This document shows, in pieces, positions 52,146 through 63,992 of a stretch of 64,000 bases of DNA. The translations under genes and the position numbers were made by a program. The stretch covers positions 1,364,001 to 1,428,000 of the forward strand of contig NZ_VWNA01000001.1 of the NCBI RefSeq assembly GCF_009600605.1. Direction: 5' to 3'. Under the pieces are notes generated by a model, which searched no databases, had not been told where the DNA came from, and was given only the letters and a program-made list of their open reading frames with translations. Source of the DNA: Segnochrobactrum spirostomi (GTDB taxonomy: Bacteria > Pseudomonadota > Alphaproteobacteria > Rhizobiales > Segnochrobactraceae). Numbering within the stretch: position 1 is the first letter of the stretch; each line of letters begins with the position of its first letter.

Positions 52146-53663
52146 TCACGGCGCGATCGACGCCGTCTTGCTCAGGTGGCCGAAATCGGCGGCAGCCTCG
52201 ACCTTCGACACGATCTGCGACACGGAGGCCGCGGTCACGTCGTTGATCGGCTTCGGCCACACGCCGAAGAGGACGGTCAGCACGATGAGCGGCACCAGCA
52301 GGAACTTCTCGCGCAGCGACAGATCGAGCATGGACTTCAGGCTGTCCTTGTCGAGCGCACCGAACACCACCCGGCGATAGAGCCAGAGGGCGTAGGCGGC
52401 CGAGAAGATGACGCCGGTCGTCGCGAACAGCGCAACCCAGGTGTTGACCTGGAAGGCGGCGAGCAGGGTCAGGAACTCGCCGAGGAAGCCCGATGTGCCC
52501 GGTAGGCCGACATTCGCCATGGTGAACACCATGAAGGCGAAGGCATACCACGGCATCCGGTTGACGAGGCCGCCATAGGCCGCGATCTCGCGGGTGTGCA
52601 TGCGGTCATAGACGACGCCGACGCAGAGGAACAGCGCGCCCGAGACGATGCCGTGGGACAGCATCTGGAACAGGCCGCCCTGGATGCCCTGCTGGGTCGC
52701 CGTGAAGATGCCCATCGTCACGTAGCCCATGTGGGCGACCGACGAATAGGCGATCAGCTTCTTCATGTCCTGCTGCATCAGGGCGACGATCGAGGTGTAG
52801 ATGATCGCCACCACCGACAGGGTGAAGATCAGCGGCGCCAGATCCGCGCTCGCGACCGGGAACATCGGCAGCGAGAAGCGCAGGAAGCCGTAGCCGCCCA
52901 TCTTCAGAAGAATGCCGGCGAGGATGACCGAGCCGGCGGTCGGCGCCTCGACGTGGGCGTCGGGAAGCCAGGTGTGGACCGGCCACATCGGCATCTTCAC
53001 CGCGAACGAGGCGAAGAAGGCGATCCATAGCCATGTCTGCATGCTCACCGGGAATGGGTGGGCGAGCAGGGCGACGATATCGGTCGTGCCGGCGTTCCAA
53101 TACATCGCCATGATGGCGAGCAGCATCAGCACCGAGCCGAGCAGCGTGAAGAGGAAGAACTTGAAGCTCGCATAGACGCGGCGCGGCCCGCCCCACACGC
53201 CGATGATGATGAACATCGGGATGAGGCCGCCTTCGAAGAAGACGTAGAAGAGCAGGAGGTCGAGCGCGCAGAACACGCCGATCATGAGCGTCTCGAGAAC
53301 GAGGAACGCGATCATGTACTCTTTGACGCGAATCTTGACCGAGTCCCACGACGCCAGGATGCAGAACGGCATCAGGAAGGTCGTGAGGATGACGAACAGC
53401 ATCGAGATGCCGTCGACGCCCATCTTGTAGACGATAGTCTTGCCGAGCCAGCCGGCCTCTTCGACGAACTGGAAGCCCGGGTTCGCGGTGTCGAAGCCGG
53501 CCCAGACGAAGAGCGAGATCAGGAAGGTGACGATCGTCGTGATCAGCGCGATCCGGCGGATGTTCGTCAGGGCCGCCTCGTCCTCCCCGCGCACGGAAAG
53601 GATGAAGACGACGCCGACGAGCGGCAGGAACGTGATGATCGAGAGCAGCGGCCAGGCGCTCAT
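52146..53663 (-). CDS. nuoM: NADH-quinone oxidoreductase subunit M
   Basis: A 505-residue antiporter-like proton-pumping subunit of complex I. Recognisable are [20 protein letters not shown] (helix 5 glutamate), [36 protein letters not shown] and [20 protein letters not shown]. The start codon overlaps the nuoL stop by one base (TGATG). The last codons lie in one copy of a 15-bp repeat whose second copy is in the spacer before nuoN. Confidence 0.96.
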   Translation of the reverse strand: MSAWPLLSIITFLPLVGVVFILSVRGEDEAALTNIRRIALITTIVTFLISLFVWAGFDTANPGFQFVEEAGWLGKTIVYKMGVDGISMLFVILTTFLMPFCILASWDSVKIRVKEYMIAFLVLETLMIGVFCALDLLLFYVFFEGGLIPMFIIIGVWGGPRRVYASFKFFLFTLLGSVLMLLAIMAMYWNAGTTDIVALLAHPFPVSMQTWLWIAFFASFAVKMPMWPVHTWLPDAHVEAPTAGSVILAGILLKMGGYGFLRFSLPMFPVASADLAPLIFTLSVVAIIYTSIVALMQQDMKKLIAYSSVAHMGYVTMGIFTATQQGIQGGLFQMLSHGIVSGALFLCVGVVYDRMHTREIAAYGGLVNRMPWYAFAFMVFTMANVGLPGTSGFLGEFLTLLAAFQVNTWVALFATTGVIFSAAYALWLYRRVVFGALDKDSLKSMLDLSLREKFLLVPLIVLTVLFGVWPKPINDVTAASVSQIVSKVEAAADFGHLSKTASIAP

Positions 53664-55768
53664 CACGGAGTTCCTCCCGAGAACATGGACCAAGTGACGA
53701 GGAGCGCGACGCCGATGAGCATCACGAAGGCGTAGTGGTAGACGTAGCCGGTCTGCAGACGGACGACGCGCTGGGTGACGTCGATGACACGGGCCGACAC
53801 GCCGTCCGGACCGAACCCGTCGATCAGCCAACCGTCACCCTTCTTCCAGAGGAAGGTCGACAGGCGCTTGATCGGACGTACGAACAGGAAGTCGTAGAGC
53901 TCGTCGAAATACCACTTGTTGAGCAGGAACTTGTAGAGCCCCTGGTGGCGCGCGGCGACACCCGCCGGCTGCTCCGGATGCAGGAAGTAGTACCAGAAGG
54001 CGAGCCACATGCCGGCCGCCATGGCGACCGTCGGCGCGAACTTCGCCCAACCCGGCACCATCGTCTCCATGTCGTGGAGGACGTGATTGTCAGCAGCGAA
54101 GAACAGGGCGCTCTTCCAGAACTCCTTGTATTCCTCGCCGATGAAGACGCCGTGGAAGACGAGGCCAGCGAACAGCGCGCCGAGCGAGAGGACGACGAGC
54201 GGCACGAGCATCACCCACGGGGATTCGTGGACGTGGGCCATAACCTCCGCACTCGCCCGGGGCTTGCCGAAGAAGGTCATGTAGATCTGGCGCCAGGTGT
54301 AGAAGGCGGTCAGCAGCGCGGCGATCGTCGTCATCCAGAAGGCGTACTGGCTGAAGGCGTTGTGGCCAGCATAGGTCGCCTCGATGATGGCGTCCTTCGA
54401 GAAGTAGCCGGCGGTCAGCGGGAAGCCGGTCAGCGCGAGCGAACCGAACATCATGCCCCAGAAGGTGAAGGGGATGTGCTTCCGCAGGCCACCCATCAGA
54501 CGCATGTCCTGCTCGCCGCCGACAGCATGGATCACCGAGCCGGCGCCGAGGAAGAGCAGCGCCTTGAAGAAGGCGTGCGTGAAGAGGTGGAAGATCGCGA
54601 CGTTGAAGGCGCCGACGCCGAGCGCGGCGAACATGTAGCCGAGCTGCGAGCAGGTCGAGTAGGCGATCACCCGCTTGATGTCGTTCTGCACGCAGCCGAT
54701 CGTCGCCGCGAAGAAGGCGGTGGTGGCACCGACCAGCGTGACGACGGTGAGCGCGTCCGGGGACTGCTCGAACACCGGCGACAGGCGGGCGACCATGAAC
54801 ACGCCGGCGGTCACCATCGTGGCGGCGTGGATGAGGGCCGAGACCGGGGTCGGGCCTTCCATCGCGTCGGGCAGCCAGGTGTGCAGCAGGAACTGCGCCG
54901 ACTTGCCCATCGCGCCCATGAAGAGCAGCAGGCAGATCACGGTCGCGGCGTTGAAGTCGTGGCCGAGGAAGTGGATCGTCTTGGTGGCGAGGCCCGGAGC
55001 GGCGGCGAAGACCTGATCGAAGCCGACCGCACCGGTCGTCATGAACAGGCCGAAGATGCCGAGCAGGAAGCCGAAGTCGCCGACGCGGTTGACCACGAAG
55101 GCCTTGATGGCGGCGGCGCAGGCCGACGGCTTCTGGAACCAGAAACCGATGAGCAGGTAGGACGCGAGACCGACGCCCTCCCAGCCGAAGAACATCTGCA
55201 GGAGGTTGTCCGCCGTCACCAGCATCAGCATGGCGAAGGTGAACAGCGACAGATAGGCGAAGAAGCGCGGCCGGTAGGGATCGTGGGCCATGTAGCCCAT
55301 CGAATAGAGGTGCACGAGCGCCGACACGGTGTTGACGACGACGAGCATCACCACCGTCAGGGTGTCGATCTTGAGCGCCCAGTTGAACGACAGCGAGCCC
55401 GAGGTCACCCAGTTCATGAGGTCGATGGTGGCGACCGGGTGATCGCCCAGGCCGACCTGAACGAACGCGACCCACGAGAGCAGCGCGGAAACGATCAGGA
55501 GGCCCGTCGTCACCACTTCGGCGAAGCGGGAGCCGGGGGCGGCGTGCACATGGTGCTCGTCGTGGCCGTGATCGCCGTGGCCATGATCGTCATGCGCGAC
55601 GGCGTGCGCCGCCGCCGGCGCCGCAGCACCATGGGAGGCCGCGCCGTGGTCGTCGTGACCGTGCCCGCCGCCGGACGGCGGCGGTACGTTCGCCGACGAG
55701 CCGAACAGCGTCGTCAGGCCGGCGATCAGGAAGCCGAGCAGCGGCAGAAAGACGATGAGGTGGTACAT
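53663..55768 (-). CDS. nuoL: NADH-quinone oxidoreductase subunit L, with a histidine-rich insertion
   Basis: A 701-residue distal proton-pumping subunit of complex I. Typical segments are [40 protein letters not shown] and [20 protein letters not shown]; the C-terminal lateral helix region ends with the last transmembrane helix at about 675-695. Between TM1 and TM2 (residues 32-80) is an insertion with 13 histidines plus aspartates and alanines, absent from E. coli NuoL. The overlap with nuoM and a seven-base gap to nuoK show tight operon packing. Confidence 0.96.
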   Translation of the reverse strand: MYHLIVFLPLLGFLIAGLTTLFGSSANVPPPSGGGHGHDDHGAASHGAAAPAAAHAVAHDDHGHGDHGHDEHHVHAAPGSRFAEVVTTGLLIVSALLSWVAFVQVGLGDHPVATIDLMNWVTSGSLSFNWALKIDTLTVVMLVVVNTVSALVHLYSMGYMAHDPYRPRFFAYLSLFTFAMLMLVTADNLLQMFFGWEGVGLASYLLIGFWFQKPSACAAAIKAFVVNRVGDFGFLLGIFGLFMTTGAVGFDQVFAAAPGLATKTIHFLGHDFNAATVICLLLFMGAMGKSAQFLLHTWLPDAMEGPTPVSALIHAATMVTAGVFMVARLSPVFEQSPDALTVVTLVGATTAFFAATIGCVQNDIKRVIAYSTCSQLGYMFAALGVGAFNVAIFHLFTHAFFKALLFLGAGSVIHAVGGEQDMRLMGGLRKHIPFTFWGMMFGSLALTGFPLTAGYFSKDAIIEATYAGHNAFSQYAFWMTTIAALLTAFYTWRQIYMTFFGKPRASAEVMAHVHESPWVMLVPLVVLSLGALFAGLVFHGVFIGEEYKEFWKSALFFAADNHVLHDMETMVPGWAKFAPTVAMAAGMWLAFWYYFLHPEQPAGVAARHQGLYKFLLNKWYFDELYDFLFVRPIKRLSTFLWKKGDGWLIDGFGPDGVSARVIDVTQRVVRLQTGYVYHYAFVMLIGVALLVTWSMFSGGTP

Positions 55769-55775
55769 CGTGCCC

Positions 55776-56084
55776 TCAGCCCTTCATCAGGTTGATGTCT
55801 TCGACCGCGATCGAGCCGCGGTTGCGGTAGAAGACGACGAGGATGGCGAGACCGATGGCCGCCTCGGCCGCGGCGACGGTGAGGATCAGGAGCGCGAATA
55901 CCTGGCCGACCATGTCGTGCAGGAAGGCCGAGAACGCGACGAAGTTGATGTTGACCGAGAGCAGGATGAGCTCGATCGACATCAGGATGATGATGACGTT
56001 CTTCCGATTCAGGAAGATGCCGAAGATCCCGAGCGTGAACAGGATCGCCGCCACTGCCAGATAGTGCGAGAGACCAACCGCCAT
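55776..56084 (-). CDS. nuoK: NADH-quinone oxidoreductase subunit K
   Basis: A 102-residue, three-helix complex I membrane subunit (ND4L equivalent). The conserved glutamates are in [17 protein letters not shown] (helix 2) and [16 protein letters not shown] (helix 3). The start at MAVGLSHYL fits the family; an upstream in-frame extension is polar and unlikely. It lies between nuoJ and nuoL with a seven-base gap to the latter. Confidence 0.96.
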   Translation of the reverse strand: MAVGLSHYLAVAAILFTLGIFGIFLNRKNVIIILMSIELILLSVNINFVAFSAFLHDMVGQVFALLILTVAAAEAAIGLAILVVFYRNRGSIAVEDINLMKG

Positions 56085-56167
56085 CGCTCTTCCGTCCTCT
56101 TCGTAAGTCTCGCCGGCGCGGTTCGCCCCGGCCCCGGCCGCCCGCACGAGGGCTCGCCGTTGGGAAA

Positions 56168-56776
56168 TCAGATGCCCTTGCGGGATGCCACCTTGCGGAC
56201 CTCGACGCCGGTCTCCGGCGTGCGCGCCACCTGGTCGGCGATGTTCTGCCGCTTCACGCCAACCTTGTGACGTAGGGTCAGCACGATCGCGCCGATCATC
56301 GCGACGAGGAGCACGAGGCCCGCCGCCTGGAAGAAGTAGACGTACCGCGTGTAGAGGATCTGCCCGAGCGCCTGGATGTTGGTGAGGCCGTCCGGCATCG
56401 GGGCCGCCACCGCCTGCCCCGCCACCTGCGGATCGATCACCCAGGTCGCGAGCACGAGGAGGAGCTCGACGAGGAGGATGAGGCCGACCAGCGCACCGAT
56501 CGGCAGATATTGCAGGAAGCCCTGGCGCAGCGCGACGAAGTCGACGTCGAGCATCATCACGACGAACAGGAACAGCACCGCCACCGCGCCGACATAGACG
56601 ACGATGAGGAGCAGCGCCAGATATTCGGCGTGGAGCAACATGAAGAGCCCCGCCGCATTCACGAAGGCGAGGATCAGGAACAACACCGAGTGGACCGGGT
56701 TGCGCGAGGAGATGACGAGAAAGGCCGACGCCACCGCAACGGCGGAGAAGATATAGAAGAATAGGGTCTGGATCAT
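56168..56776 (-). CDS. nuoJ: NADH-quinone oxidoreductase subunit J
   Basis: A 202-residue membrane subunit of complex I (ND6 equivalent) with five helices. [20 protein letters not shown] is the conserved third-helix segment containing the pi-bulge region, and [20 protein letters not shown] is typical of helices 1-2. The last 30 residues form a basic cytoplasmic tail. The start [11 protein letters not shown] was chosen because a longer version adds only a polar stretch. Confidence 0.95.
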   Translation of the reverse strand: MIQTLFFYIFSAVAVASAFLVISSRNPVHSVLFLILAFVNAAGLFMLLHAEYLALLLIVVYVGAVAVLFLFVVMMLDVDFVALRQGFLQYLPIGALVGLILLVELLLVLATWVIDPQVAGQAVAAPMPDGLTNIQALGQILYTRYVYFFQAAGLVLLVAMIGAIVLTLRHKVGVKRQNIADQVARTPETGVEVRKVASRKGI

Positions 56777-56934
56777 TCCTGCCCCCGCTGCCTTTCCGTC
56801 CTGCTCGGGCCGCGCGTTCCCCGCCTCCGGGGGCCGTGCCTGTCGACCGAGGCCGCCCTCGCGGCTCATTCCGTCACCGCCTCGGGGCGGCTCCGACCGC
56901 GGGACGCGCCCGCGGCCAACCTCTCGTCACCCGC

Positions 56935-57423
56935 TCAGCGATAGGGCGCGTCAGCCGCGATGGACGACGCGATCTCGCGCTCCCACCGGTCGCCGTTCGC
57001 GAGCAGGCGGGCCTTGTCGTAATAGAGCTCTTCGCGGGTCTCCACGGAGAACTCGAAGTTCGGTCCCTCGACGATCGCATCGACCGGGCAGGCCTCCTGG
57101 CAGAAGCCGCAATAGATGCACTTCACCATGTCGATGTCGTAACGGGTCGTGCGCCGGGTACCGTCGTTGCGGCGCGGACCCGCCTCGATGGTGATCGCCT
57201 GCGCCGGGCAGATCGCCTCGCAGAGCTTGCAGGCGATGCAGCGCTCTTCGCCGTTCGGATAGCGGCGCAGCGCATGCTCGCCGCGGAAGCGCGGGCTGAG
57301 CGGCCCCTTCTCGAAGGGATAGTTCAGCGTCGTCTTGGGAGCGAAGAAATAGCGCATCGCGAGCACGAACGCCGAGACGAACTCGGCGAGCAGCAACGAC
57401 TTGGCAGCCTGACTAAGACGCAT
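56935..57423 (-). CDS. nuoI: NADH-quinone oxidoreductase subunit I
   Basis: A 162-residue subunit holding iron-sulphur clusters N6a and N6b. The two ferredoxin motifs are [15 protein letters not shown] and [15 protein letters not shown]. The N-terminal amphipathic helices ([19 protein letters not shown]) anchor it on the membrane arm next to NuoH. It is encoded between nuoH and nuoJ; the 158 bases before nuoJ contain no further gene that I can support. Confidence 0.97.
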   Translation of the reverse strand: MRLSQAAKSLLLAEFVSAFVLAMRYFFAPKTTLNYPFEKGPLSPRFRGEHALRRYPNGEERCIACKLCEAICPAQAITIEAGPRRNDGTRRTTRYDIDMVKCIYCGFCQEACPVDAIVEGPNFEFSVETREELYYDKARLLANGDRWEREIASSIAADAPYR

Positions 57424-57480
57424 CGCCGATGCCTCCTTGAACCAATCGAGACGCCGCGGACAGCCGAGCCATCACGCGCC

Positions 57481-58557
57481 TCACGAAGCCATGCCCGGTG
57501 CCCAGCCGGTGATCTGAAGGACCACGGCGACGAGGAACACCATGACGAGCGACAAAGGCAGGAACACCTTCCAGCCGAGCCGCATGAGTTGGTCGTAGCG
57601 ATAGCGGGGCACGAAGGCCTTCACCATCGCGAACATGAAGAACACGAGCAGCGCCTTGATCAGGAACCACACGATGCCCGGCACCCAGGTGAACGGGGCG
57701 ACGGCGATCGGGGGCAGCCAGCCGCCCATGAAGAGGATCGCGGTCAGGGAGCACATCGTGGCGATCGCCACATATTCGCTGAGCATGAACAGCACGTACG
57801 GGGTCGAGCCGTACTCGACCATGAAGCCGGCGACGAGCTCGGATTCCGCTTCCGTCAGATCGAACGGCGGGCGGTTCGTCTCGGCGAGCGCCGAGATGAA
57901 GAACACGATGAACATCGGGAACAGCGGCAGCCAGTACCAGTTCAGGAACGACAGCCAGGGCAGCCCGATCAGCGTCGCGAGCCCGTGGTTCTGCTGCGCC
58001 TCGACGATCGCCGAGAGATTGAGCGAGCCGGCGCAGAGCAGCACGGTGACGACGACGAAGCCGATCGAAACTTCGTAGGAGACCATCTGCGCGGCCGAGC
58101 GTAGCGCCGACAGGAACGGATATTTCGAGTTCGACGCCCAGCCGGCCATGATGACGCCGTACACGCCGAGCGAGGAGATCGCGAGGATGTAGAGGATGCC
58201 GAGATTGATGTCGGCGATCACCCAGTTCTTGGCGACCGGGATCACCGCCCAGGCGCCGAGCGCGAGCAGCACCGAGATGAACGGTGCGAGCAGGAACAGC
58301 GCCTTGTCGGAGCTCGCCGGGATCGTCGGCTCCTTCAGGACGAACTTGATGAGGTCGGCGAACGACTGGAACAGGCCCCATGGCCCGACCACGTTCGGAC
58401 CGCGGCGCAACTGCACCGCCGCCCAGACCTTGCGGTCGGCGTAGAGGATGTAGGCGATCACGACGAGCAGGACGACGAGGAGCACGAGGCTCTCGATCAA
58501 CATCCACAGGAAGGGGATGAAGTAGGTCGTCCAGAAGTCCGGGGTCTCAGGCGTCAT
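57481..58557 (-). CDS. nuoH: NADH-quinone oxidoreductase subunit H
   Basis: A 358-residue, eight-helix membrane subunit (ND1 equivalent) forming much of the quinone chamber. The conserved charged loop [20 protein letters not shown] is present, as are [20 protein letters not shown] near the N-terminus and [20 protein letters not shown]. Length fits alphaproteobacterial members. It is flanked by nuoG (22-base gap) and nuoI. Confidence 0.97.
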   Translation of the reverse strand: MTPETPDFWTTYFIPFLWMLIESLVLLVVLLVVIAYILYADRKVWAAVQLRRGPNVVGPWGLFQSFADLIKFVLKEPTIPASSDKALFLLAPFISVLLALGAWAVIPVAKNWVIADINLGILYILAISSLGVYGVIMAGWASNSKYPFLSALRSAAQMVSYEVSIGFVVVTVLLCAGSLNLSAIVEAQQNHGLATLIGLPWLSFLNWYWLPLFPMFIVFFISALAETNRPPFDLTEAESELVAGFMVEYGSTPYVLFMLSEYVAIATMCSLTAILFMGGWLPPIAVAPFTWVPGIVWFLIKALLVFFMFAMVKAFVPRYRYDQLMRLGWKVFLPLSLVMVFLVAVVLQITGWAPGMAS

Positions 58558-58578
58558 CGAGCGTTCCTCAACCCTGCT

Positions 58579-60663
58579 TCATTCCGCCGCTTCGGCGAGG
58601 CGCGCGTGGGCGAGCGCCGAGCACTCGGCCATCACCGCCGAGGCGCGGGCGATCGGGTTCGTCAGATAGAAGTCCGACACCGTGGACACGAAGGCGCCCG
58701 GGCCCGTCGTCCCGCCGATCTCGGCGAGCTTCGCGACGGCGCCGCTATAGGCGGGCTCGATGCGGTCGGCGCGGCCGAGGTGGGGATGCGCCGCGACCAT
58801 CGCCGCCCGCAGCTCCGCGAACGAGTCGTAAGGGAGCTGGGCGCCGATGAGCGCGGACAAGGCGCGCAGGATGGCCCAATCTTCGCGGGCGTCGCCCGGC
58901 GGGAAGGCCGCCCGGTTGCCGCGCTGGACGCGACCCTCGGTGTTGACCCAGGTGCCCGGCTTTTCGGTGTAGGCGGCGCCCGGCAGGATGACGTCGGCGC
59001 GGTGGGCGCCGGCATCGCCGTGGGTGCCGATATAGACGACGAAGGCGCCGCCGAGGCGGTCGAGCGCGAACTCGTCCGCACCGAGCAGAACCGCCACGTC
59101 GAGGCCACCCTCGAGCATGCCTTCGAGATCGCGGCCGCCCGGACCCGGCACGAAGCCGACATCGAGTGCGCCGACGCGGGCGGCGGCGGTGTGCAGCATG
59201 GAGAAGCCGTTCCAATCGGCACCGACCGCGCCGACCTTCACCGCGAGCTGGGCGGCGAGCGAGAGGATCGCGAGGCCGTCCGGCCGGGCGAGCGCGCCCT
59301 GGCCGACCACGATCAGCGGCCGCTGCGCCTTGCCGAGCACCTCGGCGAAGGAGTGCTTTCCGGCGACCAGATCGGCGAGCGTCTCGGCGCCCGCACCGAG
59401 GGTCGCGGCATGGTAGGTCAGGTCCGTCGCGTCGCCGATCACGCCGACCGGGAGCGGGCCCTGGCGCCAGCGCTTGCGGATGCGGGCGTTGAGGACCGGG
59501 GCTTCCCTGCGCGGGTTGGCCCCGACGAGGAGCACCGCGTCGGCCTTCTCGATGCCGGCGATGGTCGCGTTGAAGACGTAGGAGGCGCGGCCGAACGCCG
59601 GATCGAGCTTGGTGCCGTCCTGGCGGGCGTCGATGTTGGCGACGCCGAGGCGGCCGGCGAGATCCTTGAGCGCGAAGAGTTCTTCGGTCGAGGCGAGGTC
59701 GCCGGCGACGATGCCGATGCGGTCCTTCGGCGCGGCCTTCACCTTCTCGGCGATGAGCGCGAACGCCTCCGGCCACGACGCCGGCACGAGGCGGCCGTCA
59801 CGGCGGACATAAGGCCGGTCGAGGCGCTGGGTCTTCAGACCGTCCCAGATGTAGCGGGTCTTGTCCGAGATCCATTCCTCGTTGACCGCCTCGTTGAGGC
59901 GCGGCAGCACGCGCATCACTTCGCGGCCACGGGTGTCGACGCGGATGTTGGAGCCGACCGCGTCCATGACGTCGATCGATTCGGTCTTCGCGAGCTCCCA
60001 AGGCCGCGCCTTGAAGGCGTAGGGCTTCGAGGTCAGGGCGCCGACCGGGCAGAGGTCGACGACGTTGCCCTGGAGCTCCGACGACATCGCGTGCTCGATA
60101 TAGGTGGTGATCTCCATGTCCTCGCCGCGCCCGGTGGCGCCGAGGTCGGAGACGCCGGCCACCTCCGTCGTGAAGCGGACGCAGCGCGTGCAGTGGATGC
60201 ACCGCGTCATCACCGTCTTCACGAGGGGGCCGATATATTTGTCCTCGACCGCCCGCTTGTTCTCGTGGAAGCGGGAGCCCGAGACGCCGTAGGCCATCGA
60301 CTGGTCCTGCAGATCGCACTCGCCGCCCTGATCGCAGATCGGGCAATCCAGCGGGTGGTTGATCAGCAGGAACTCCATGGTGCCCTCGCGGGCCTTCTTC
60401 ACCATGGGCGTGCGGGTGAACATCTCCGGCGGCTCGCCGTTCGGGCCGGGCCGCATGTCCTTGACCGCCATGGCGCACGAGGCGACCGGCTTCGGCGGAC
60501 CGCCCTTCACCTCGACGAGGCACATCCGGCAATTGCCGGCGACCGACAGACGCTCATGGAAACAGAAGCGCGGAATTTCGGCCCCCGCGACCTCCGCCGC
60601 CTGCAGCAGCGTGGTCTCCGGCGGCACATCCACTTCGATCCCGTCGACGATGATCTTGGCCAT
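58579..60663 (-). CDS. nuoG: NADH-quinone oxidoreductase subunit G
   Basis: A 694-residue hydrophilic subunit of the NADH module. The N-terminal 2Fe-2S domain has CFHERLSVAGNCRMCLVEVK. The next cluster motif is HPLDCPICDQGGECDLQDQS, followed by RCIHCTRCVRFTTEVAG for N4/N5. The rest is a molybdopterin-oxidoreductase-like domain without a cofactor. The length resembles mitochondrial NDUFS1 rather than the 900-residue E. coli form, and the extra N7 cluster motif is not visible. Confidence 0.96.
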   Translation of the reverse strand: MAKIIVDGIEVDVPPETTLLQAAEVAGAEIPRFCFHERLSVAGNCRMCLVEVKGGPPKPVASCAMAVKDMRPGPNGEPPEMFTRTPMVKKAREGTMEFLLINHPLDCPICDQGGECDLQDQSMAYGVSGSRFHENKRAVEDKYIGPLVKTVMTRCIHCTRCVRFTTEVAGVSDLGATGRGEDMEITTYIEHAMSSELQGNVVDLCPVGALTSKPYAFKARPWELAKTESIDVMDAVGSNIRVDTRGREVMRVLPRLNEAVNEEWISDKTRYIWDGLKTQRLDRPYVRRDGRLVPASWPEAFALIAEKVKAAPKDRIGIVAGDLASTEELFALKDLAGRLGVANIDARQDGTKLDPAFGRASYVFNATIAGIEKADAVLLVGANPRREAPVLNARIRKRWRQGPLPVGVIGDATDLTYHAATLGAGAETLADLVAGKHSFAEVLGKAQRPLIVVGQGALARPDGLAILSLAAQLAVKVGAVGADWNGFSMLHTAAARVGALDVGFVPGPGGRDLEGMLEGGLDVAVLLGADEFALDRLGGAFVVYIGTHGDAGAHRADVILPGAAYTEKPGTWVNTEGRVQRGNRAAFPPGDAREDWAILRALSALIGAQLPYDSFAELRAAMVAAHPHLGRADRIEPAYSGAVAKLAEIGGTTGPGAFVSTVSDFYLTNPIARASAVMAECSALAHARLAEAAE

Positions 60664-60681
60664 GATGCCGATGTCCCTCGC

Positions 60682-61986
60682 CTACTCGGCCGCCGCCAGC
60701 GTCACGCCGGGAACGGCGCGGCTGTGGTAGGCGTCGATCCGCTCCTCGATGAGCGGACGGAAATGCCGGATCAAACCCTGGATCGGCCACGCCGCGGCGT
60801 CGCCGAGCGCACAGATGGTGTGACCCTCGATCTGGGTGGTGACCTGGAGAAGGAGGTCGATCTCCTTCTTCTCGGCTTCACCCTTCACGAGGCGCTCCAT
60901 CACGCGCCACATCCAGCCGGTGCCCTCACGGCAGGGCGTGCACTGGCCGCAGCTCTCGTGCTTGTAGAAGTGCGACAGCCGGGCGATCGCCTTGATGACG
61001 TCGGTCGACTTATCCATCACGATCACGGCCGCGGTGCCGAGGCCGGACTTCAGATTGCGCAGGGTGTCGAAATCCATCGACAGCTCCTGGCACTGCGCCG
61101 CCGGCAGGAGCGGCACCGAAGAGCCGCCCGGGATCACGGCGAGCAGGTTGTCCCAGCCGCCGCGCACGCCGCCGCAATGCTTCTCGATGAGCGTGCGGAA
61201 ATCGATGCCCATCTCCTCTTCCACCGTGCACGGCTTGTTCACGTGGCCGGAGATGCAGAAGAGCTTGGTGCCGACATTGTTCGGCTTGCCGAGGCTCGAG
61301 AACCATTGCGGGCCGCGGCGCAGGATGGTCGGCGCCACCGCGATGGACTCGACGTTGTTGACCGTCGTCGGGCAGCCGTAGAGGCCCATGTTCGCCGGGA
61401 ACGGCGGCTTCAGGCGCGGCTGACCCTTCTTGCCCTCGAGGCTCTCGAGCAGCGCGGTCTCCTCGCCGCAGATATAGGCCCCCGCGCCGTGGTGGACGTA
61501 GAGGTCGAAATCCCAGCCGTGGATGTTGTTCTTGCCGATGAGCCGGGCCTCGTAGGCCTGGTCGATCGCCGCCTGCAGGCGCTCGCGCTCGCGGATGAAC
61601 TCGCCGCGGACGTAGATGTAGCAGGCGTGCGCGCCCATCGCGAAGCTCGCGATGAGACAGCCTTCGACGAGGTGATGCGGATCGTGCCGCAGGATCTCGC
61701 GGTCCTTGCAGGTGCCCGGCTCGGACTCGTCGGCGTTGACGACGAGATAATGCGGCCGCTCCGGCGAGACGTTCTTCGGCATGAACGACCACTTGAGGCC
61801 GGTCGGGAAGCCGGCGCCGCCGCGGCCGCGCAGACCCGAAGCCTTCATCTGGTCGATGATCCAGTCGCGGCCCTTCTCGATGATGGTCTTGGTGCCATCC
61901 CAGGAACCGCGCTGACGTGCGCCTTCGAGCCCCCAATCTTGGAGGCCGTAGATGTTGGTGAAGATCCGGTCCTTGTCCTCAAGCAT
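60682..61986 (-). CDS. nuoF: NADH-quinone oxidoreductase subunit F
   Basis: A 434-residue subunit binding NADH, FMN and cluster N3. The nucleotide-binding [17 protein letters not shown] and the FMN-site [20 protein letters not shown] are present. The 4Fe-4S ligands are in [15 protein letters not shown] plus a later cysteine in GHTICALGD. It is encoded between nuoE and nuoG with gaps of 15 and 18 bases. Confidence 0.97.
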   Translation of the reverse strand: MLEDKDRIFTNIYGLQDWGLEGARQRGSWDGTKTIIEKGRDWIIDQMKASGLRGRGGAGFPTGLKWSFMPKNVSPERPHYLVVNADESEPGTCKDREILRHDPHHLVEGCLIASFAMGAHACYIYVRGEFIRERERLQAAIDQAYEARLIGKNNIHGWDFDLYVHHGAGAYICGEETALLESLEGKKGQPRLKPPFPANMGLYGCPTTVNNVESIAVAPTILRRGPQWFSSLGKPNNVGTKLFCISGHVNKPCTVEEEMGIDFRTLIEKHCGGVRGGWDNLLAVIPGGSSVPLLPAAQCQELSMDFDTLRNLKSGLGTAAVIVMDKSTDVIKAIARLSHFYKHESCGQCTPCREGTGWMWRVMERLVKGEAEKKEIDLLLQVTTQIEGHTICALGDAAAWPIQGLIRHFRPLIEERIDAYHSRAVPGVTLAAAE

Positions 61987-62001
61987 GTCCGGTCCTTCCG
62001 A

Positions 62002-62802
62002 TCACGACGCCGTGCCGGGAGCCTTCGGTGCCGCCGCGGCGGCATCCTCGGGCTTCACGGGGGTCTTGCCTTCGGCCGCGCGGGCGCCGGGCGAGTCCGA
62101 CTTGGACTGCTCGGGACGCGGCGTATCCTTCGGGGTCCCGACCGAAACCGGGGCCTGATCGTCCGTCTGGCCGAAGGTCGGCGCCGGACGGTTGGTGAAC
62201 TGAGACGGGTCGGTCAGCGTCGTCGCACCGCCCTCGGGCGCCGCGAACTGGCGGCCGTTCTGAGGGCCGGGCGTCGGCGGCGTGCCGCGGTCGAAGGCGT
62301 CGATGAGCGCGTTGAAGCTCTCCGGCGTCAGGTCCTCGTAGGTGTCCTTGACGACCTGCACCATCGGGGCGTTCACGCAGGCCCCGAGGCACTCGACCTC
62401 TTCCCACGAGAAGGCGCCGTCGGCCGAGCGCGTGAACGGCTCGTGGGCGATGCGGTGCTTGCAGATCTCGATCAGCTCTTCGGCGCCGCGCAGCATGCAC
62501 GGCGTCGTGCCGCACACCTGGATGTGCGCCTTGGTGCCGACCGGGGCGAGCTGGAACATGGTGTAGAAGGTCGCGACCTCGAGGACGCGGATCTTCGGCA
62601 TGCCGAGGCGCTCCGCAACATAGCGGATCGCGGGCTCGGACACCCAGCCTTCCTGTTCCTGAATGCGCCACAAAAGCGGGATCACCGCGCTCTGCTGGCG
62701 GCCTTCAGGATAGTCCAGAATCTTGCGCTCAGCCCAGGCGAGATTCTCGGGCGTGAAGGCGAAGCTCTCGGGCTGCTCGTGATGAAGCCGACGGACGGAC
62801 AT
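62002..62802 (-). CDS. nuoE: NADH-quinone oxidoreductase subunit E, with a C-terminal low-complexity tail
   Basis: A 266-residue thioredoxin-like ferredoxin subunit carrying cluster N1a. Ligand cysteines are in [14 protein letters not shown] and [14 protein letters not shown]. The functional domain ends near residue 170. The remaining 95 residues are a proline, alanine and lysine-rich tail, probably disordered, of the sort seen in other Hyphomicrobiales NuoE proteins and absent from E. coli. The ATG overlaps the nuoD stop by one base (TGATG). Confidence 0.96.
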   Translation of the reverse strand: MSVRRLHHEQPESFAFTPENLAWAERKILDYPEGRQQSAVIPLLWRIQEQEGWVSEPAIRYVAERLGMPKIRVLEVATFYTMFQLAPVGTKAHIQVCGTTPCMLRGAEELIEICKHRIAHEPFTRSADGAFSWEEVECLGACVNAPMVQVVKDTYEDLTPESFNALIDAFDRGTPPTPGPQNGRQFAAPEGGATTLTDPSQFTNRPAPTFGQTDDQAPVSVGTPKDTPRPEQSKSDSPGARAAEGKTPVKPEDAAAAAPKAPGTAS

Positions 62803-63992
62803 CAGCGATCCACCTCACCGAACACGATATCGAGGGAGCCGAGCACGGCCGTGACGTCGGCCAGCATGTGCCCCCGGCACAGGAAATCCATCGACTGAAG
62901 GTGCGCGAAACCGGGCGCACGGATCTTGCAGCGATAGGGCTTGTTGGTCCCGTCGGAGACGAGATAGACGCCGAATTCGCCCTTCGGCGCCTCGACGGCG
63001 GCGTAGACCTCGCCGGCCGGCACCTTGTAGCCCTCGGTATAGAGCTTGAAGTGGTGGATGAGCGCTTCCATCGAGCGCTTCATCTCGCCGCGCTTCGGCG
63101 GCACCACCTTGCCCTGGGTCGAGGAGACCGGGCCCTGACCGGCGGCCGAGCGCAGCTTCTCGCAGCACTGGCGCATGATGCGGATCGACTGGCGCATCTC
63201 TTCCATGCGGATGAGATAGCGGTCGTAGCAATCGCCGTTCTTACCGACGGGGATGTCGAACTCGAGCTCTTCGTAGCACTCGTAGGGCTGCGACTTGCGC
63301 AGGTCCCAGGCGGCGCCGGAGCCGCGCACCATCACGCCCGAGAAGCCCCAGGCGAAGGCGTCTTCGAGGCTGACGACGCCGATATCGACGTTGCGCTGCT
63401 TGAAGATGCGGTTCGGGGTCAGCAGCGCATCGAGATCGTCGATGCGGCGCAGGCCGGCGTCGCAGAAGGCGTAGATGTCGTCGATGAGCTGCGGCGGCAG
63501 ATCCTGGTGCACGCCGCCGGGCCGGAAATAGGCCGCATGCATGCGCGAGCCGGAGGCGCGCTCGTAGAACACCATCAGCTTCTCGCGCTCCTCGAAGCCC
63601 CACAGCGGCGGGGTGAGCGCGCCGACGTCCATCGCCTGCGTGGTGACGTTGAGAAGGTGCGAGAGGAGACGGCCGATCTCGGAATAGAGGACGCGGATCA
63701 ACTGGCCGCGCTTGGGAACCTCGATGCCGAGCAGGCGTTCCGTCGCAAGCGCGAAGGCGTGCTCCTGGTTCATCGGCGCGCAATAATCGAGCCGGTCGAA
63801 ATAGGGCACAGCCTGAAGATAGGTCTTCTGCTCGATCAGCTTCTCGGTGCCGCGGTGGAGCAGCCCGATATGCGGATCGACCCGGGTCACGACCTCGCCG
63901 TCGAGCTCCAGCACGAGCCGGAGCACGCCGTGGGCGGCCGGATGCTGCGGCCCGAAATTGATGTTGAAGTTGCGGATCTCGGCCTCGGCCAC
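62802..63992 (-). CDS. nuoD: NADH-quinone oxidoreductase subunit D
   Basis: A 396-residue subunit (49-kDa/NDUFS2 equivalent) that lines the quinone site. [19 protein letters not shown] opens the protein, followed by [30 protein letters not shown] and a C-terminus ending in [10 protein letters not shown]47 in GLLHR corresponds to R85 of the mature bovine subunit, the site methylated by NDUFAF7. The start is GTG; an in-frame TGA belonging to the expected nuoC lies two bases before it, but only six bases of nuoC are in the window. Confidence 0.97.
   Translation of the reverse strand: MAEAEIRNFNINFGPQHPAAHGVLRLVLELDGEVVTRVDPHIGLLHRGTEKLIEQKTYLQAVPYFDRLDYCAPMNQEHAFALATERLLGIEVPKRGQLIRVLYSEIGRLLSHLLNVTTQAMDVGALTPPLWGFEEREKLMVFYERASGSRMHAAYFRPGGVHQDLPPQLIDDIYAFCDAGLRRIDDLDALLTPNRIFKQRNVDIGVVSLEDAFAWGFSGVMVRGSGAAWDLRKSQPYECYEELEFDIPVGKNGDCYDRYLIRMEEMRQSIRIMRQCCEKLRSAAGQGPVSSTQGKVVPPKRGEMKRSMEALIHHFKLYTEGYKVPAGEVYAAVEAPKGEFGVYLVSDGTNKPYRCKIRAPGFAHLQSMDFLCRGHMLADVTAVLGSLDIVFGEVDR

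Noticed and set aside
58606-62898. A 1430-codon open frame on the plus strand, antisense to nuoE-nuoG
   Set aside because: The minus strand encodes NuoG, NuoF and NuoE with all cofactor motifs. The plus frame is arginine/alanine-rich without recognisable domains, a by-product of GC-rich third codon positions.
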